A stretch of DNA of 64,000 nt from Cohaesibacter gelatinilyticus (GCF_900215605.1 NZ_OBEL01000008.1:1-64000); one strand, 5' to 3'. Counted from the first letter of the stretch, positions 34,165 through 43,083 are shown. Notes: generated from the letters alone by a model not told the origin. Made by a program: numbers and translations.

Positions 34165-36060
34165 ATGACCAATTCTTCTGACGCAATCCAGACCGCAGAA
34201 AGCGGCACCCTGCGCCTGACCATGGCGCAAGCAATCGTCAAATATCTTGCCAATCAATATATCGTAATTGATGGCGAAGAGATGCGCCTTTGTGGTGGTG
34301 GCTTTGGTATTTTTGGCCATGGCAATGTTTCCTGCCTTGGGGAAGCACTCTACCAGCATCGTGAGGAATTGCCGCTCTATCGTGGTCAGAATGAGCAAAG
34401 CATGGGCTTTGCTGCAGCAGCCTATGGCAAATATCACCTGCGCCGACGCTTCATGTTCTGCACAGCTTCTGCCGGTCCTGGCACCACCAATCTGGTGACA
34501 TCCGCTGCACTTGCGCATACCAATCGTCTGCCGATGCTGTTGCTTTGTGGAGATGCCTTCATGACCCGCTTGCCAGATCCGGTTCTGCAGCAGGTGGAGC
34601 ATTATGGCAATCCAACTGCTTCCGTGAATGATGCCTTCCGCTCTGTTACCCGCTATTGGGATCGGATCACTCATCCGGCTCAGATCATTCAGTCTCTGCC
34701 GGCAGCCATTGCCACCTTGCTGGATCCTGCCGATTGTGGCCCGGCTTTCCTCGGTTTGCCGCAGGATGTACAGGGTTGGGCCTATGATTATCCGATCAGC
34801 TTCTTTGAAAAGAAAGTTCATCATATTCGCCGTGTCACCCCGGATCAGTATGAGCTCGGCGCGGCGATTGCAGCCATCAAATCTGCAGAAAAGCCTGTCA
34901 TCATTGCGGGCGGTGGCGTGCAATATTCTGGCGCTGTCACTGATCTGACCAGCTTTGCCGAGAAGCATTCCATTCCAGTGGTTGAGACCATCGCCGGTCG
35001 CGCCAATATGCTCGCCGACCATCCGCTCAATTGCGGTCCGGTCGGTGTAACCGGCTCCAATTCCGCCAATGCCATTGCGGCAGAGGCCGATGTGATCATT
35101 GCCGTTGGCACCCGCTTGCAGGATTTCACCACCGGTTCCTGGACCGCCTTCCGCAAGGACGCACAATTCGTGTCTCTCAATGCGGCGCGCCATGACGCAG
35201 CAAAGCACCGCTCCCTGCCTGTGGTTGGTGATGCCAAGCTTGGCCTAAATGCGCTGCAGGCCGGTCTGGGCACGTTCGAGACCGCCCAGAGCTGGCGCGA
35301 CTTTGCTGCCAATGAGAAAACCCAATGGCTGGATTATGTTGCCCGCAATGTCGACCCTGCCAATGGCCCGAATTCCTATGCGCAAGTGATTGGTGCCGTC
35401 AATGATCTATGCGATGACAAGGACCGTGTGGTAGCCGCCGCTGGTGGCCTTCCTGCGGAAGTTACTGCCAACTGGCAAACCAAAGCAATTGGCTCAGTTG
35501 ATGTAGAGTTTGGCTTCTCTTGCATGGGCTATGAGATCGCCGGTGGCTGGGGTGCCCGTATTGCACAGAGCGAGAAAGAGGCTGATCAGGACACCATCGT
35601 CTTTACCGGAGATGGCTCTTACCTACTGATGAATTCCGATATCTATTCGTCAGTTCTGACCGGCAAGAAGATGATCCTCATGGTCTGCGACAATGGTGGC
35701 TTTGCAGTCATCAACAAGCTGCAGAACAATACCGGCAACACCTCCTTCAACAATCTGTTTGCCGATTGTCCGACCATCACCAATCAGGTGGAAGTGGATT
35801 TTGTCGCTCATGCACGCTCACAAGGAGCGCAGGCCGAAAGTGTCACGGACATGGATGAGTTGCGCGAAGCTTTCAAGCGCGCCAAGGCCAATGATCGCAC
35901 CACCATCATCTATATCAAGGTGGATCCATATGAAGGCTGGACACAGGAAGGCCATGCCTGGTGGGAAGTTGGCTTGCCTGAAGTATCAAAAGATCCGTCA
36001 GTTCGCGAAGCTCGGGTCAATTGGGAAGCTGGTCGCGTCAATCAACGCAAAGGTGTGTGA
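34165..36060 (+). CDS. iolD: Trihydroxycyclohexanedione hydrolase IolD
   Basis: A 631-residue thiamine diphosphate enzyme that opens the ring of 3D-(3,5/4)-trihydroxycyclohexane-1,2-dione to 5-deoxy-glucuronate. The N-terminal pyrimidine-binding domain has GGGFGIFGHGNVSCLGEAL and LYRGQNEQSMGFAAAAYGKY with the catalytic Glu region. The C-terminal PP-binding motif is TGDGSYLLMNSDIYSS, then MVCDNGGFAVINKLQ. Length matches IolD (about 620-640). Its stop overlaps the iolC start. The operon runs iolD-iolC-iolB-iolJ. Confidence 0.95.
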   Translation: MTNSSDAIQTAESGTLRLTMAQAIVKYLANQYIVIDGEEMRLCGGGFGIFGHGNVSCLGEALYQHREELPLYRGQNEQSMGFAAAAYGKYHLRRRFMFCTASAGPGTTNLVTSAALAHTNRLPMLLLCGDAFMTRLPDPVLQQVEHYGNPTASVNDAFRSVTRYWDRITHPAQIIQSLPAAIATLLDPADCGPAFLGLPQDVQGWAYDYPISFFEKKVHHIRRVTPDQYELGAAIAAIKSAEKPVIIAGGGVQYSGAVTDLTSFAEKHSIPVVETIAGRANMLADHPLNCGPVGVTGSNSANAIAAEADVIIAVGTRLQDFTTGSWTAFRKDAQFVSLNAARHDAAKHRSLPVVGDAKLGLNALQAGLGTFETAQSWRDFAANEKTQWLDYVARNVDPANGPNSYAQVIGAVNDLCDDKDRVVAAAGGLPAEVTANWQTKAIGSVDVEFGFSCMGYEIAGGWGARIAQSEKEADQDTIVFTGDGSYLLMNSDIYSSVLTGKKMILMVCDNGGFAVINKLQNNTGNTSFNNLFADCPTITNQVEVDFVAHARSQGAQAESVTDMDELREAFKRAKANDRTTIIYIKVDPYEGWTQEGHAWWEVGLPEVSKDPSVREARVNWEAGRVNQRKGV

Positions 36061-37046
36061 TGCAGACCATGCTGGAAAAATTGACAGGTGGGAAGTTTCT
36101 CGTGGTGGGTCGTGCCGGTATGGACCTTTCTCCGATACCTGCCGGTACCAAAGCAGAGGATGCCACCCAGATGTCCGCGCATCTGGGTGGCTCTTCGGCT
36201 AATATCGCCGCAGCGCTGACCCGCCATGGCTGTGAGGCTGATTTGGTGACCTGTGTATCAGACGACGCCATCGGTCGCTTCTGCCTTAATCAGTTGGATC
36301 ATTACAAGATCGGCCGGGACCATGTGCGCTCGATTGGTGGTGAATATCGCAATACTCTTGCCGTTACCGAGAGCCGTATTGAAGATCATCAGACCGTCAT
36401 CTATCGCAATGGTGCCGCTGATTTTCAGATGGACAAGAGCGACATCGACAAGGTGGATTTCTCGCGCTTTGATGCCATGATCGTCACCGGCACACTCTTC
36501 GCGTCCGAGCCATCTCGCACTGCCTCTCTCTATGCATTGGAAAAAGCAAAAGCAGCTGGCGTGATCTGCATTCTCGATGTCGATTATCGCCCCTATAGCT
36601 GGGAATCTGATAAGCAGGCAACCGAGATCTACAGCCAGATTGGCCCACTTTGTGATATTGTCATCGGCAATGATGACGAGTTTGGCTTCATGGCTGGCAG
36701 CAAGGATGCCGGACAAGCTTTTGCCAAGGACTTGGCCCAGCGCATCAATGGTATCTGCGTTTATAAGATGGGCCCGGAAGGCTCCATCACCTATGCCGAT
36801 GGCTGCTCATTCCAGACCGGAATTTTCAAGGTGGATGCTCTGAAACCAACTGGTGCAGGCGATGCCTTCATGGGTGGTTTTCTGGCCACCCTCGTCAAGA
36901 AAGGCGACTTGCAAGAGGCAGTCCTGCGCGGCTCTGCCTCTGCCGCCATCGTGGTGTCAAAGCCGGGCTGCGCGCCTGCCATGCCGACACCAGATGAGCT
37001 GAACGCCTTTTTGAACAGCAATCATGTCACCTCACAAACTGCCTAA
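36060..37046 (+). CDS. iolC: 5-dehydro-2-deoxygluconokinase IolC
   Basis: A 328-residue PfkB-family kinase that phosphorylates 5-dehydro-2-deoxy-gluconate. Signature motifs are LGGSSANIAAALTRHG (first PfkB motif) and KPTGAGDAFMGGFLATL (second motif; Asp of GAGD is the catalytic base). ATG at 36060 overlaps the iolD TGA in a TGATG arrangement, giving tight coupling; a longer in-frame start at 36021 lies inside iolD and is unlikely. Confidence 0.93.
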   Translation: MQTMLEKLTGGKFLVVGRAGMDLSPIPAGTKAEDATQMSAHLGGSSANIAAALTRHGCEADLVTCVSDDAIGRFCLNQLDHYKIGRDHVRSIGGEYRNTLAVTESRIEDHQTVIYRNGAADFQMDKSDIDKVDFSRFDAMIVTGTLFASEPSRTASLYALEKAKAAGVICILDVDYRPYSWESDKQATEIYSQIGPLCDIVIGNDDEFGFMAGSKDAGQAFAKDLAQRINGICVYKMGPEGSITYADGCSFQTGIFKVDALKPTGAGDAFMGGFLATLVKKGDLQEAVLRGSASAAIVVSKPGCAPAMPTPDELNAFLNSNHVTSQTA

Positions 37047-37090
37047 CGTCCCTCATTTGTGAGGTCAGGAAAGAATTAAAGGATCAAATC

Positions 37091-37933
37091 ATGCATATCC
37101 CTCCCTATGACAATCAAAACAAGCCAATCGTTGATATGGATGATAAACGCGTGCCGCTGAACTATTTCAACATCGTCAAGCTCACGCGCGGTCAGGCTTT
37201 CGATTATCAGGTTCCTGGCTATGAGACCTGTATCGTGCCAGCAACTGGCAGCATTGATATCGAATGCGAAGGGATCAAATGGGATAACATTGGCGGACGT
37301 GGCGTCGATGTTTGGGATGGCGAGCCGGAAGGCGTCTATATCCCGACCGGAGCCAAGGCCACTTTCGTCTGTACCTCTGACGCTGCCGAAGTCTTCATTG
37401 CAGGTGCGCGCTTTGATGGTGTGCTGGAGCCTTTTGCCGTACGTGCTGAGGAGATCGATCTGGTTCAGTATGGCTCTGATGACACCAAGACCCACCGCAA
37501 GATCAAGCATATCCTTGGTACTAAATATCATGACAAGGTCGGCCGCCTGCTGGTCTCCGAGCTGTTCACCGTTGGTCAGGGCGGCTGGTCCGGTTTCCCA
37601 CCGCACAAGCATGACACTGATCGCCTGCCTCTTGAGACACGTCATGACGAGACCTATAATTTCCGCTTCCGTCCGGGCCACGGCTTTGGCACCCAGCTTT
37701 TGCAAAAAGAAGATGGCAAGGTTGGCGAAGCTTTCCATGTGGTCGATGGGTCCACCTTTGTCATCGACAAAGGCTATCACCCCTGCGTGGCCGCTCCTGG
37801 CTATGAGATGTATTATTTCACCATTCTTGGTGGCCTGAGTCAGCGCTCACTGGTGCAATATTTCCAGCCGACCCATGCCTATCAGGTTGAAACCATCCCC
37901 GGCATCAAAGACATGATCGCCAAATTCAAATAA
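37091..37933 (+). CDS. iolB: 5-deoxy-glucuronate isomerase IolB
   Basis: A 280-residue bicupin that isomerises 5-deoxy-glucuronate to 5-dehydro-2-deoxy-gluconate, the substrate of IolC. Metal-binding motifs are SGFPPHKHDTD (His-rich) and LETRHDETYNFRF in the first half, and DKGYHPCVAAPGYEMYYFTI in the second. Length is close to known IolB (about 270). AAAGGATCAAATC precedes the ATG. It lies 44 bases after iolC. Confidence 0.93.
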   Translation: MHIPPYDNQNKPIVDMDDKRVPLNYFNIVKLTRGQAFDYQVPGYETCIVPATGSIDIECEGIKWDNIGGRGVDVWDGEPEGVYIPTGAKATFVCTSDAAEVFIAGARFDGVLEPFAVRAEEIDLVQYGSDDTKTHRKIKHILGTKYHDKVGRLLVSELFTVGQGGWSGFPPHKHDTDRLPLETRHDETYNFRFRPGHGFGTQLLQKEDGKVGEAFHVVDGSTFVIDKGYHPCVAAPGYEMYYFTILGGLSQRSLVQYFQPTHAYQVETIPGIKDMIAKFK

Positions 37934-37951
37934 GAAACACGGGTATCTGAC

Positions 37952-38785
37952 ATGCCATTGGCCACCCTGAAAGACGTGCTGGCCCCTGCCAAGGAGCAGG
38001 GCTATGCCGTCGCCGGATTTGTTGTACTGGGATGGGAAGATGCCCGTGCCTATGTCCGTGCAGCCGAAGCCACCAACAGTCCGGTCATTTTGCAGGCCGG
38101 GCCGGGCTGCCGGGCCCATACGCCTCTGGAAGTGTTGGCCCCGATGTTCCGCCATCTGGCTGAGACTGCCAGCGTGGATGTGGTTGCCCATCTGGATCAT
38201 GGATATGAAGCGGCTGATTGCTTCAAGGCCGTTGATCTTGGCTTTTCATCGGTGATGTTTGATGGCTCCAAACTCGCGATAGAAGAGAATATCGAGATTA
38301 CCCGATCCATCGCTGATTATGCCCATAAACATGGTGTCAGCGTCGAAGGGGAAGTCGGCTATGTAGGCTATGCCGAAGGGGCTAATTCTGCCGGTACCAA
38401 GGTCGGGGAAGCCGCCCTCTTTGCCCGGCAAAGCGGTGCGGACGCCATGGCCATATCCATTGGCAATGTTCATCTGCAGCAGGAACAAGCCGCCGAGATC
38501 GACTTTGATCTCTTGCGCAAGATCGAAGCCGATTGCGATATCCCGCTGGTGCTGCATGGTGGGTCCGGCATTCCGAGCGCTGTTCGGCAAAAGCTGGCCC
38601 AAAGCAGTCATGTCAGCAAGTTCAATATCGGCACCGAAGTGCGCATGGCCTTTGGCAAGAGCTTACGGGATGTCTTGAGCGACAATCCCGATATGTTTGA
38701 TCGGATTTCAATTCTCAAACCAACCGAAGAAGCCGTATTTGAGGCCGCCAAACAGGTCATCAAACCCCTCTTGCCACGCTCCTGA
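37952..38785 (+). CDS. iolJ: Class II aldolase, IolJ-type
   Basis: A 277-residue class II ketose-bisphosphate aldolase. Zinc-binding histidines are in VVAHLDHGYEA and PLVLHGGSGIPS, with the substrate loop at FDGSKLAIEENI. In this operon it most likely cleaves 6-phospho-5-dehydro-2-deoxygluconate to dihydroxyacetone phosphate and malonate semialdehyde. The next enzyme, malonate-semialdehyde dehydrogenase (IolA), is not in the window. The last codons (PLLPRS and stop) lie in a 25-nt stretch repeated at the end of the gene ending at 41140. Confidence 0.85.
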   Translation: MPLATLKDVLAPAKEQGYAVAGFVVLGWEDARAYVRAAEATNSPVILQAGPGCRAHTPLEVLAPMFRHLAETASVDVVAHLDHGYEAADCFKAVDLGFSSVMFDGSKLAIEENIEITRSIADYAHKHGVSVEGEVGYVGYAEGANSAGTKVGEAALFARQSGADAMAISIGNVHLQQEQAAEIDFDLLRKIEADCDIPLVLHGGSGIPSAVRQKLAQSSHVSKFNIGTEVRMAFGKSLRDVLSDNPDMFDRISILKPTEEAVFEAAKQVIKPLLPRS

Positions 38786-38787
38786 AT
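38763..38787 (+). repeat. Direct repeat, copy A (iolJ 3' end)
   Basis: 25 bases beginning AACCCCTC and ending TGCCACGCTCCTGAAT span the iolJ stop codon. The same sequence with one mismatch (T for C at the ninth base) occurs at 41118-41142, across another stop codon in the same frame. Confidence 0.8.
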
Positions 38788-38900
38788 GCCTTGCTGGAGA
38801 TGTTCCTAACAAGACCCAGCAAGGTCAGAGATATAAAAAAGATCATGAAGAAAGCTGGCCCGCTATCTTGTCGAGGAACATAGAGCAATATTTCCGCTGC

Positions 38901-39794
38901 CTAAGCTCGACGTCTCAAGTTCGACGAAACCGTATCCAGAAACAACCGTGCCAACTTGGAGAGGGTGGCCTTACCGGGATGGACGGCATAAAGCTTGATC
39001 TCCGGAAGATGCCATTCGGGAAGCACTTCAATGAGCTGCCCAGCAGTTAATGCTTCCTGACACAAAGGTTCCGGCAACTCACCAATTCCATGAGATGCTA
39101 AAACCGCTGCCTTGACGGAGGCATAGTCGTTGATGGTCAGATCAGGTTCAAAGCAGAGCTTCTCAATCTGCCCCTGTCGCAAGAATGACCAATTCACTTT
39201 GCGAGAATTGTGAAATCCAAAGCCGATGGTCTTGTGATCTTGAAGTTCCGCAATCAAGCCGGGCGCGGAATGGGCAGCCAGATAGCTTGGCGAGGCAACC
39301 AGCCGATGCCGATATCTCAGAAGCGTCCTGACGATGAGTTCAGGGGTTTCGGGACGGGCAACACGAAATGAGAGATCCACTCCGTCATCGACAAAATCCA
39401 GCATCCGTTCCGATACCAAAATGCGCAGACGGGCGTTGGGGTAATGTCTTTGGAAAGAATTGATTGATTCCAGAAACAGGACCTCCAACAAGTTCGGAGG
39501 AACCGTGATCGTGATCGTCCCAGCGGTGTCACTATGCCTGTCTGTCATGACACGGTTGGCATAATGGATCGTATCAAGCCCTTTGCGACAAAGCTCAAGA
39601 TAGCTCTGGCCCGCTTCCGTCAAGCGAATTTGACGTTTGTTCCGATCTATCAGACGGACATTCAAATCCGTTTCCAGCTCCGATACTTTCCTGCTGACAG
39701 ATGACAGGGGCATTCCCAAAACCCGCGCCGCCTCGGTGAAGCTGCGAGATTGTGCCACTTGGGCAAAGATTGCAATCGCGTCTAAGCTTGTCAT
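38901..39794 (-). CDS. LysR-family regulator
   Basis: A 297-residue LysR protein. The HTH is MTSLDAIAIFAQVAQSRSFT, EAARVLGMPLSSVSRKVSEL, then RLIDRNKRQIRLTEAG. The effector domain (residues about 90-290) belongs to the CrgA-like group (ITITVPPNLLEVLFLESIN). ATG at 39794 is used; a longer frame to 40199 runs into the divergent gene and has no ribosome binding site. It is divergent from the VOC and SDR genes, whose products it probably controls. Confidence 0.88.
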   Translation of the reverse strand: MTSLDAIAIFAQVAQSRSFTEAARVLGMPLSSVSRKVSELETDLNVRLIDRNKRQIRLTEAGQSYLELCRKGLDTIHYANRVMTDRHSDTAGTITITVPPNLLEVLFLESINSFQRHYPNARLRILVSERMLDFVDDGVDLSFRVARPETPELIVRTLLRYRHRLVASPSYLAAHSAPGLIAELQDHKTIGFGFHNSRKVNWSFLRQGQIEKLCFEPDLTINDYASVKAAVLASHGIGELPEPLCQEALTAGQLIEVLPEWHLPEIKLYAVHPGKATLSKLARLFLDTVSSNLRRRA

Positions 39795-39893
39795 AAAGAT
39801 TTCCAAATATGGAAGAACCCTTCCTAAAAATTGTATTTCTTTATTATATGGAAACATTAATCTGCTGCCAACAGGACAAAAAAGGGTAGCCCA

Positions 39894-40253
39894 ATGACGC
39901 ATGAACACAAGAAGATCAACTATATCGAATTTCCACTCATCGACCCCACCGCGACCAAGCAATTTTTTACCTCTGTCTTTGACTGGGAATTTCAAGAGTG
40001 GGGCCCAAACTATCTGAGTTTCAGCGGTGCTGGCATCGATGGTGGCTTCAACGGTGAGGATAATACGCCAGTTCAAAATCCAGGTGTTTTGATCATCCTG
40101 TACTCCAATGATCTCGAAGCTTCTCTGGCTGATGTCAAAGCAGCCGGTGCCACCATCATTCGTGATATCTATTCCTTCCCCGGTGGGCGCCGGTTCCACT
40201 TTGCCGATCCAAATGGCAATGAGCTGGCAATTTGGTCCGAGGTGACGGAATGA
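39894..40253 (+). CDS. VOC-family (glyoxalase-like) protein
   Basis: A 119-residue single-domain vicinal oxygen chelate protein: INYIEFPLIDPTATKQFFTS, VFDWEFQEWGPNYLSFSG and the C-terminal FPGGRRFHFADPNGNELAIW. Proteins of this kind act as glyoxalase or dioxygenase-like metalloenzymes or as binding proteins; the reaction here is unknown. It overlaps the following SDR gene by four bases (ATGA), so the two are coupled. It is divergently transcribed from the LysR gene. Confidence 0.85.
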   Translation: MTHEHKKINYIEFPLIDPTATKQFFTSVFDWEFQEWGPNYLSFSGAGIDGGFNGEDNTPVQNPGVLIILYSNDLEASLADVKAAGATIIRDIYSFPGGRRFHFADPNGNELAIWSEVTE

Positions 40254-41140
40254 GCATTCTCCTCACTGGTGCCACCGGTACAATCGGAAAAGAGATGCTT
40301 CAGATCTTGGGACAAAGGCGCATATCAGGTGTGCGAGCACTCGTACGAGACGCAGAAAAAGCAAATCTGGTTACCGCTCACGGACTGGATCCAGTCTTTG
40401 GTACATTCGAAGACCATTCAGCGCTCAATGCAGCTCTGTCCGGGATAGAGACCGTGGTGCTGATCACTCCTGCCAACCCGCTGGCAGAGGAACAGGCTTC
40501 CAATTTGATTGAGGCGGCCAAGTCAGCAGGAACACGACGGATCGTTCGTGTCTCGGCTATCAAGGCAGCCCCTGAAGGACCGATCAATAACACCCGCGCT
40601 CACGGCAGAACGGAAGCTGAGATTGTCACCAGCGGTCTGGGATATGTCTTTCTTCGGCCCAATCTGTTCATGCAAAACTTGTTCATGGTGACTGACTTCA
40701 TCAAGCAGAATGGAAAATTCTCCTTTGCCATGGCTAACGGCAAAATGGGCATGGTCGACACACGCGACATTGCCAGCTGCACCGTGGCATGTGCGTTATC
40801 AGATCAATGGGATGGACAATCCTTCGAACTGACAGGGCCTCGAGCTATCAGCTATGCCGATGTAGCCGTTGCTTTAAGCAAGTTGGTTGGCAAACCTATT
40901 GAATACAAGCCGATATCGCCAGAAGACGTGTATTCGATGATTGAGAGCGCAGGATGGGGAAACTGGATGGCGGCATTGGCCCGCGACTATGGAAAAGCCT
41001 ACGCATCAGGTTGGGGTGACTTTACCACGAAAAATGTCGAAAAGATTACGGGCAAACCACCACGAGACTTCCACGATTTTGCCAATGAAATCCTTTTGCC
41101 GGAACTTAGGCTCGTGCAACCCCTCCTGCCACGCTCCTGA
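40250..41140 (+). CDS. NmrA/SDR-type NAD(P)-binding protein
   Basis: A 296-residue atypical short-chain dehydrogenase. The nucleotide motif is ILLTGATGTIGKEM; further motifs are RIVRVSAIKAAPEGP and FLRPNLFMQNLF, as in NmrA/quinone-oxidoreductase-2 relatives. The C-terminus is unusual: after DFHDFANE it continues ILLPELRLVQPLLPRS, whose last six residues and stop match those of iolJ. This suggests the original end was replaced or extended by the duplicated 25-nt sequence. Confidence 0.8.
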   Translation: MSILLTGATGTIGKEMLQILGQRRISGVRALVRDAEKANLVTAHGLDPVFGTFEDHSALNAALSGIETVVLITPANPLAEEQASNLIEAAKSAGTRRIVRVSAIKAAPEGPINNTRAHGRTEAEIVTSGLGYVFLRPNLFMQNLFMVTDFIKQNGKFSFAMANGKMGMVDTRDIASCTVACALSDQWDGQSFELTGPRAISYADVAVALSKLVGKPIEYKPISPEDVYSMIESAGWGNWMAALARDYGKAYASGWGDFTTKNVEKITGKPPRDFHDFANEILLPELRLVQPLLPRS

Positions 41141-41142
41141 AT
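41118..41142 (+). repeat. Direct repeat, copy B (SDR gene 3' end)
   Basis: 24 of 25 bases are identical to 38763-38787, in direct orientation, about 2.36 kb apart. The two copies bracket the LysR-VOC-SDR group exactly. Confidence 0.8.
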
Positions 41143-41153
41143 ATCCTGATAAA

Positions 41154-41216
41154 TGATGTCGATAATTGACAATATTCGACATCACTCCTATATTTCCAAG
41201 TAATGAGTTTACTTGG
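41154..41216 (+). promoter_or_regulatory. Promoter and operators of the parDE-type pair
   Basis: A near-consensus promoter is visible: TTGACA (41166-41171), 17-bp spacer, TATATT (41189-41194). TGATGTCGA (41154-41162) is inverted at 41176-41184, straddling the -35 box, and a second palindrome CCAAGTAA (41196-41203) / TTACTTGG (41209-41216) covers the start of transcription. These fit autoregulation by antitoxin or toxin-antitoxin complex. Confidence 0.75.
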
Positions 41217-41225
41217 AGTGACAGC

Positions 41226-41456
41226 ATGGCAAAAGCAATGAATGTGTCTTTGACAGAGCCCTTGCGGGAATTTGTCGATAGCCAGACCGGCGAGAATGGC
41301 CTCTTTGCCACTCCATCCGAGTATTTGCGCGACCTCATCCGCCGAGACATGGAGCAGAGCGAAGTCGTCAATCATGTCCTTGCCGGTTTGAAAGATATTG
41401 AAGAGGGCAATTTCTCTTCCAATTCAATTTTGGATATTGAAGCGGAAGACGAATAA
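41226..41456 (+). CDS. ParD-like antitoxin
   Basis: A 76-residue protein with an N-terminal ribbon-helix-helix (AKAMNVSLTEPLREFVDSQT, then FATPSEYLRDLIRRDMEQ) and an acidic C-terminal tail (SILDIEAEDE) that probably wraps the toxin. ATG at 41226 is preceded by TTGGAGTGACAGC. It ends five bases before the toxin gene, the usual order for parD-parE. It likely binds the two palindromes upstream. Confidence 0.88.
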   Translation: MAKAMNVSLTEPLREFVDSQTGENGLFATPSEYLRDLIRRDMEQSEVVNHVLAGLKDIEEGNFSSNSILDIEAEDE

Positions 41457-41461
41457 TTCCC

Positions 41462-41842
41462 ATGTCACAATCAAGGCCCAAATCAAGGCTGCCCTACATT
41501 CTGACCGAGACGGCCGAGAATGATTTTCGCAATGCGCGAAACTGGTCAAGACAGCGCTGGGGCAAGGATCTGACCAAGCAATATTTTCAGGACCTGCACG
41601 AGAGCGCCCTCTATATTGCCAAGAATTGGCGATCCCTGCCTGTCAGAGAAGACCTGACCGGAGCAAGTGGTCTGGGCGTCCATGCGGCGCGAGAGCATTA
41701 TCTTGTCTATCTGCCCTCACCCGACACGGATCAGCTCATCATTGTCGCCCTGATCCGTCAGACAAGAGATGTTCCGTCTATTCTTCGGGCGAACAATTTC
41801 CTGATCAAACGTCAGTTGAAACGCCTGTTCAACAAGCACTAA
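41462..41842 (+). CDS. ParE/RelE-family toxin
   Basis: A 126-residue protein of the RelE/ParE fold: YILTETAENDFRNARNWSRQ (the typical first strand and helix), RSLPVREDLTGASGLGVHAA, EHYLVYLPSPD and LIIVALIRQTRDVPSILR. It is longer than typical ParE (about 100) owing to a basic C-terminal extension (RANNFLIKRQLKRLF). ParE toxins poison DNA gyrase and RelE toxins cut mRNA; the sequence alone favours ParE. Confidence 0.85.
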   Translation: MSQSRPKSRLPYILTETAENDFRNARNWSRQRWGKDLTKQYFQDLHESALYIAKNWRSLPVREDLTGASGLGVHAAREHYLVYLPSPDTDQLIIVALIRQTRDVPSILRANNFLIKRQLKRLFNKH

Positions 41843-41893
41843 GTGTTTACAAAAAAGGTCAGAGGACCCCAAAATCCCCTCACCTTCATCTTA

Positions 41894-42748
41894 TCAATCG
41901 AGTGGGAAAACCACATTGGTCTGGCCGGTGCCAGAGCTTGGGAAGTAATCGGTGATCACTTCTGCCTTGCCTTCATACTTGTCCCAGCCAAGGGCACCGA
42001 GCAGCATGACGGTGTCATGCATGTCGCCTTCCCCATCGCAATAATTGGCATAATCCGGCAGCATCTTCACGAAGGTCGCAAAGTCACCTTTCTGCCAGAG
42101 ATCCAGCACGCGCAAATCAACCTGCTGGTTGAACTCGCTGGAAATGGTGAAGGTGCCGTTATTCTCGGCATAGATATCGTTTGGCCAGATCTTGTGAGAC
42201 AGGGAGCCCGATGCAACCAGCGCCACATTGTTGTCGCTGGCCTCGATGGCTTCGCGAATGGCCTCACCCAGCTTGCGTGAAGAAGCATGGCTATGCACGG
42301 TGCACCAGGCAGCGATGGAGACAACCTTCAGATCACGCTCTTCATTCATGTAGCGCATCGGTACCAGTGTGCCATATTCCAGCTCAAGTGAATCCACCTG
42401 ATGAGACATGGCGTTGACGCCTTTGACCTGCGCTTTCTCGGCAATCAGATCGCCGAGAGCGGCATTGCCTTCATAGGCATAGTCCATATCCTTGATGAAT
42501 TGCGGGAATTCATTGGAGGTAAAGACACCCTTGAAGGAGTGATTGGCATTGATGTGATAGGCGGCATTGACCAGCCAGTGGGTGTCGAGCACGACCACCG
42601 TATCAGCACCGGCTTCGCGTACGCGACGGCCGATTTCCTTATGCCCGTCAATCGCGGCCTGACGGCACCCTTTGAGGGACCCATCCATCTCGGAAAGCAG
42701 CATGGTTGGCACATGTGTCACCTTCGCTGCATAGACAAGCTTACCCAT
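41894..42748 (-). CDS. hpaD: Class III extradiol dioxygenase, second HpaD copy
   Basis: A 284-residue 3,4-dihydroxyphenylacetate 2,3-dioxygenase-like enzyme of the LigB type. Visible motifs are AAKVTHVPTMLLSE (His ligand region), TVVVLDTHWLVNAAYHINAN, LALVPM-like EYGTLVPMRYMN and VALVASGSLSHKIWPND. GAGGAAACT precedes ATG 42748. A perfect HpaR-type palindrome lies 20 bases upstream. It is a paralogue of the hpaD in the main operon (46668-47513) and may have a different catechol preference. Confidence 0.85.
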   Translation of the reverse strand: MGKLVYAAKVTHVPTMLLSEMDGSLKGCRQAAIDGHKEIGRRVREAGADTVVVLDTHWLVNAAYHINANHSFKGVFTSNEFPQFIKDMDYAYEGNAALGDLIAEKAQVKGVNAMSHQVDSLELEYGTLVPMRYMNEERDLKVVSIAAWCTVHSHASSRKLGEAIREAIEASDNNVALVASGSLSHKIWPNDIYAENNGTFTISSEFNQQVDLRVLDLWQKGDFATFVKMLPDYANYCDGEGDMHDTVMLLGALGWDKYEGKAEVITDYFPSSGTGQTNVVFPLD

Positions 42749-42767
42749 AGTTTCCTCCTGAAATTCC

Positions 42768-42781
42768 ATTAACATGTTAAT
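42768..42781. promoter_or_regulatory. HpaR-type operator before the second hpaD
   Basis: ATTAACATGTTAAT is a perfect 14-bp palindrome 20 bases upstream of the hpaD start. The core TTAACATGTTAA recurs with one mismatch each in two sites between hpaF and hpaR. Confidence 0.75.
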
Positions 42782-43012
42782 TGATATTCTGACGCTAATG
42801 GCTTCCGGATGTTATGCATTTGACCTGCATCAAAAATACGGATTACTGCTTAGGATGCTGAAAAATATAAGTTTAATTATAATCCATTGAAGTAGTTTAT
42901 GTTTTCAGAGAATTTCAAAAATATTTATCATCGCAATTATTTTCCAAAAAAGACAAACAAATTTTTCAGATCGCCCAAATGGGGTGACAAGAATCTGCTA
43001 CCACAAAGCATC

Positions 43013-43040
43013 AAAGTGCCTCATATTCATGAGGCACTTT
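43013..43040 (+). other. Orphan hairpin upstream of the AEC transporter
   Basis: AAAGTGCCTCAT and ATGAGGCACTTT form a perfect 12-bp stem with loop ATTC, followed by TTAGTTTC. It lies between divergent genes, so it does not end either. It may be a leader attenuator or the end of a short unannotated transcript. Confidence 0.5.
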
Positions 43041-43083
43041 TAGTTTCAGAAGAAACTACTTGCTTATTCCGACAAAGTAATTA

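Noticed and set aside
39795-40199. A 5' extension of the LysR gene adding 135 codons
   Set aside because: It runs antisense through the VOC gene and the promoter region; the LysR domain starts at 39794.
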